64,000 bases of DNA, taken from positions 124,001 to 188,000 of the forward strand of contig NZ_QWEH01000007.1 of the NCBI RefSeq assembly GCF_003515705.1. The letters are read 5' to 3'. The translations under genes and the position numbers were made by a program. The number at the start of each line of letters is the position of its first letter. Positions within the stretch are counted from its first letter, which is position 1. Source of the stretch: Oceanobacillus profundus. GTDB lineage: Bacteria; Bacillota; Bacilli; Bacillales; Amphibacillaceae. The notes beneath the pieces are model-generated. The model had not been told where the DNA came from. It did no database searches and saw only the letters and a list, made by a program, of their open reading frames with translations. This document shows positions 63,090-64,000 of this stretch, piece by piece.

Positions 63090-63761
63090 ATGAATCAAAT
63101 TTATGACCTTGCTTACTATTTTACAGTAAATGTTCTAAGAAAACCGGAGCACAATACAGCTCGTATTCATAATGCTTGTCAATCAATACAGAATCTTTGT
63201 GGAGTAGGGTGGACCTTAGACGCATTAAAGGCAGAAATTGATGCATTTCAAAGAGACTATCCTTCACTTCTAGCAAATATTTATCATTTAGAAGAAGTGA
63301 TAGGAAATAAAAAGCCACCAAATAACTTAATTGAAGAAGATGTGTTTTATTATCATAATCATTTGAGAATAACATCATCTCCAAGTAAGCTGGTTCTAAA
63401 TAAAGAGACACGTCAATACGAACGGGTAGAAGAAGAGTTCTTTCTTGAAATGAAAGCATTCTTTACAATCGAAGACTTATTAAAATACTGGTATGAATCA
63501 AACGGAATGAGATCGACCAACCATCATATAAAACAAGATACCGGTCGTTTCAAATATCTGTTAGATTTTTACGACATAGATGAAGTATTATTTATGATTG
63601 ATATTGCACAGCAGCAACGTGCTTTATTTGACTTAAGGCCTTTAACCAATGCTTTTCAATTAGAAAAATATGTAGAAGATGCAAGAAAAAAGATCAAAGA
63701 AAAACAAAACATACACTTATTGAAAGGGATTAATCATGTTATACCAAGAAAGGTAGTGTAA
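63090..63761 (+). CDS. Unknown protein, possibly replication-related
   Basis: 224 residues from ATG 63087 or 223 from ATG 63090; the latter is better spaced from AAGGTGA. Mostly helical (YDLAYYFTVNVLRKPEHNT, WTLDALKAEIDAFQRDYPSL), with a middle basic part and a C-terminal helical domain (DLLKYWYESNGM, FKYLLDFYDIDEVLFMIDIA). The layout is similar to small replication adaptors or helicase loaders, but no diagnostic motif is seen. It lies ten bases after the Rad52-like gene and three before a gene cut by the right edge, so it belongs to the DNA metabolism unit. Confidence 0.55.
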   Translation: MNQIYDLAYYFTVNVLRKPEHNTARIHNACQSIQNLCGVGWTLDALKAEIDAFQRDYPSLLANIYHLEEVIGNKKPPNNLIEEDVFYYHNHLRITSSPSKLVLNKETRQYERVEEEFFLEMKAFFTIEDLLKYWYESNGMRSTNHHIKQDTGRFKYLLDFYDIDEVLFMIDIAQQQRALFDLRPLTNAFQLEKYVEDARKKIKEKQNIHLLKGINHVIPRKVV

Positions 63762-63763
63762 TT

Positions 63764-64000
63764 GTGGGGGAGCAAGAAAATATATTTGTGGAATGTGGAG
63801 CAGATCTGAATCACTTTAAGTATAAGTTTAGAAGAAAGCAGTTTATGTGGCCAAGTCAAACTGAATTATTCCGTCAGCATTATAATAATATCGGTGTATA
63901 CCAAACTGTCATGCATTACATTGACCCAGTATGGATGCAAGATGATAAAGGTAAAGTGGTTATAGATGCAGCAAAAAGCTTGAAGTTTGGGAATTTCTAT
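63764..64000 (+). CDS. 5' part of an unknown DNA-metabolism gene (3' truncated)
   Basis: An open frame starts at GTG 63764, three bases after the previous stop, and runs 79 codons to the right edge. AAAGG lies about ten bases upstream. The sequence is NIFVECGADLNHFKYKFRRK and later GVYQTVMHYIDPVWMQDD and AKSLKFGNFY. The end resembles the lead-in to the first catalytic strand of archaeo-eukaryotic-type primases, but the acidic residues would lie beyond the edge, so this is only a hint. The context with the Rad52-like gene fits replication or recombination. Confidence 0.55.
   Translation, partial: MGEQENIFVECGADLNHFKYKFRRKQFMWPSQTELFRQHYNNIGVYQTVMHYIDPVWMQDDKGKVVIDAAKSLKFGNFY

Noticed and set aside
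1..64000. tRNA genes, CRISPR arrays, insertion sequences, integrase or attachment sites
   Set aside because: The reading of gaps showed only promoters, operators and terminators. No cloverleaf, spaced repeats or transposase/integrase motifs were seen.

Overview
The window is a late (virion) gene block of a large tailed phage, or of a phage-derived element, from a Gram-positive, Bacillus-like host. The evidence is AT-rich DNA, strong AGGAGG-type ribosome sites, frequent GTG/TTG starts, every gene on the + strand with almost no gaps, a baseplate gene set typical of contractile tails, and cell-wall hydrolase domains in a tail protein. The many very large virion proteins with discoidin-like domains recall the Bacillus thuringiensis phage 0305phi8-36 lineage. 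That comparison is from memory and was not tested.

Layout. Positions 1-821 hold the end of one tail gene and a possible tail chaperone. Positions 837-19687 hold three giants of about 2000 residues each: a tape-measure-like protein with a degenerate staphylococcal-nuclease-like segment; a 2267-residue protein that combines an N-terminal DEDDh 3'-5' exonuclease with both active-site barrels of a single-chain RNA polymerase; and a baseplate hub fused to a CwlT-type lysozyme and an M15-type peptidase. Positions 19700-21946 hold small baseplate genes (OB-fold spike/hub protein, small unknown, FnIII+gp25-like, baseplate J). Positions 21973-34161 hold a set of modular adhesins built from repeatedly inserted discoidin (F5/8 C) domains and shared scaffold modules. 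Positions 34278-48610 hold a tail protein and two giants with lectin-like, PA14 and Ig-like domains. Positions 48664-61224 hold a second adhesin/fibre cluster: four coiled-coil plus discoidin-like paralogues (one with a von Willebrand A domain) and Ig-like proteins. Position 61255 starts a holin. From 61890 a different module begins: a Rad52/Sak-like annealing protein with a Q-rich linker, an unknown gene, and a truncated gene at the right edge.

Transcription. Intrinsic terminators lie at 28168, 34204, 41984 and 49909. At four intergenic sites a near-perfect palindrome, consensus TGTAATGCATTACA, sits on or beside a sigma-A-like -10 box (28.2, 34.25, 48.6 and 61.8 kb, the last with two copies). 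This looks like a phage operator controlling several units, including both virion blocks and the recombination genes.

How the parts may work together (inference): the hub hydrolases open the wall; the discoidin, PA14, lectin-like and vWA proteins bind surface glycans; and the exonuclease-RNA polymerase giant, encoded between tape measure and hub, may be carried in the virion and injected to start transcription, as proposed for the giant polymerase of crAss-like phages. No tRNA, CRISPR array, insertion sequence or integrase is visible. No stretch over 300 bases lacks a gene.
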